A stretch of 33,683 bases of DNA, from the NCBI GenBank assembly GCA_038117225.1, contig JAYOFM010000023.1:1-33683 (forward strand). The letters are read 5' to 3'. Source of the DNA: JAYOFM01 sp038117225 (GTDB lineage: Bacteria; Pseudomonadota; Alphaproteobacteria; Rhodospirillales; Casp-alpha2). Below, piece by piece: positions 33,555 to 33,683 of this stretch (position 1 is its first letter; every line of letters begins with the position of its first letter). A model generated the notes under the pieces. That model was not told the DNA's origin and did no database searches. It saw only the letters and a list, made by a program, of their open reading frames with translations. A program made the translations under genes and the position numbers.

Positions 33555-33683
33555 TTAAATCAGCCCCAGCGCCTTGAACGAGTTGATCCCGCAGCGCGAA
33601 ACGATCACGTGATCATGTAATGTAATGCCAAGTTTGAGACCCGCCTCCTGCACCTCGCGGGTCATATCGATATCACCGCGTGA
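33555..33683 (-). CDS. radC: RadC-family JAB/MPN protein, C-terminal fragment cut by window edge
   Basis: Read from the right edge on the minus strand, 42 codons precede the TAA stop. The fragment starts SRGDIDMTREVQEAGLKLGI and continues LHDHVIVSRCGINSFKALG, ending LI. This matches the RadC (JAMM/MPN+) C-terminus, where the conserved block reads like PSxxDxxMT, followed by LHDHxIV and a final GLI. The metal-binding HxH of the JAMM motif lies outside the window. Most RadC proteins are annotated as DNA repair proteins, but that role is doubtful; many lie in genomic islands. Confidence 0.88.
   Translation of the reverse strand, partial: SRGDIDMTREVQEAGLKLGITLHDHVIVSRCGINSFKALGLI

Noticed and set aside
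1..33683. tRNA, rRNA, CRISPR arrays and insertion sequences
   Set aside because: I looked for tRNA-like TTCGA loops, regular repeat-spacer patterns and transposase motifs and saw none that held up; a covariance-model search would settle small RNAs.

Overview
The window is GC-rich, densely coded DNA that reads as an alphaproteobacterium, probably Rhodospirillales-like and possibly marine or metagenome-derived. Three things suggest this. There is a DUF1476 protein (F1-ATPase inhibitor zeta type, an alphaproteobacterial family). There are two PAS_5-type proteins. The purine genes are split as purS-purQ-small purL, with alphaproteobacterial-style kinase and HPt proteins nearby. The taxon is an inference; no rRNA is present. 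One run of ten Ns (14830-14839) marks an assembly gap.

Layout. 1-311: no gene, some repeated short motifs. 312-4435 (minus strand): a CoA-linked catabolic operon with an acyl-CoA dehydrogenase, a YdcF-like protein and two tandem family III CoA-transferases. 4649-8454 (plus): a RimK module (retropepsin-like RimB-type protease, RimK ligase, AstE/aspartoacylase-like deacylase), then a DUF188 protein and a methyltransferase. 8478-10459 (minus): dgcN-dgcA, the N-acetylation route for D-glutamate catabolism. 10612-15126 (plus): JmjC/cupin oxygenase, FAH-family hydrolase, TauE/SafE permease, PNPOx-like protein, class II aldolase, and dtd broken by the N gap. 15381-15863 (plus): an orphan HPt protein. 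15872-17519 (minus): a Tat-signal aldo/keto reductase with a DUF6064 membrane protein. 17674-18927 (minus): an RhlE-type RNA helicase ending in a clear terminator.

19167-27872 holds the purine block: purL, purQ, purS and purC, then NRDE/TANGO2, DUF1476 (opposite strand), a PAS_5-aldolase-PAS_5 insert, and purB. 28005-29027 (plus) is an acid-ceramidase/NAAA-like Ntn hydrolase. 29020-30267 (minus) is an MFS transporter. 30386-31090 (plus) is a DUF2062 membrane protein. 31117-33183 (minus) is a MarR-like wHTH + PAS + PAS + HisKA/HATPase protein whose kinase core looks degenerate. After an AT-rich gap the window ends inside the C-terminus of a radC-family gene.

The most unusual items are the DNA-binding, probably catalytically impaired histidine-kinase-like protein, the duplicated PAS_5 proteins around an HpaI aldolase within the purine region, and the RimK/protease/deacylase module. 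Much of the rest is core or common metabolism: purine synthesis, D-amino-acid handling and small-molecule catabolism.
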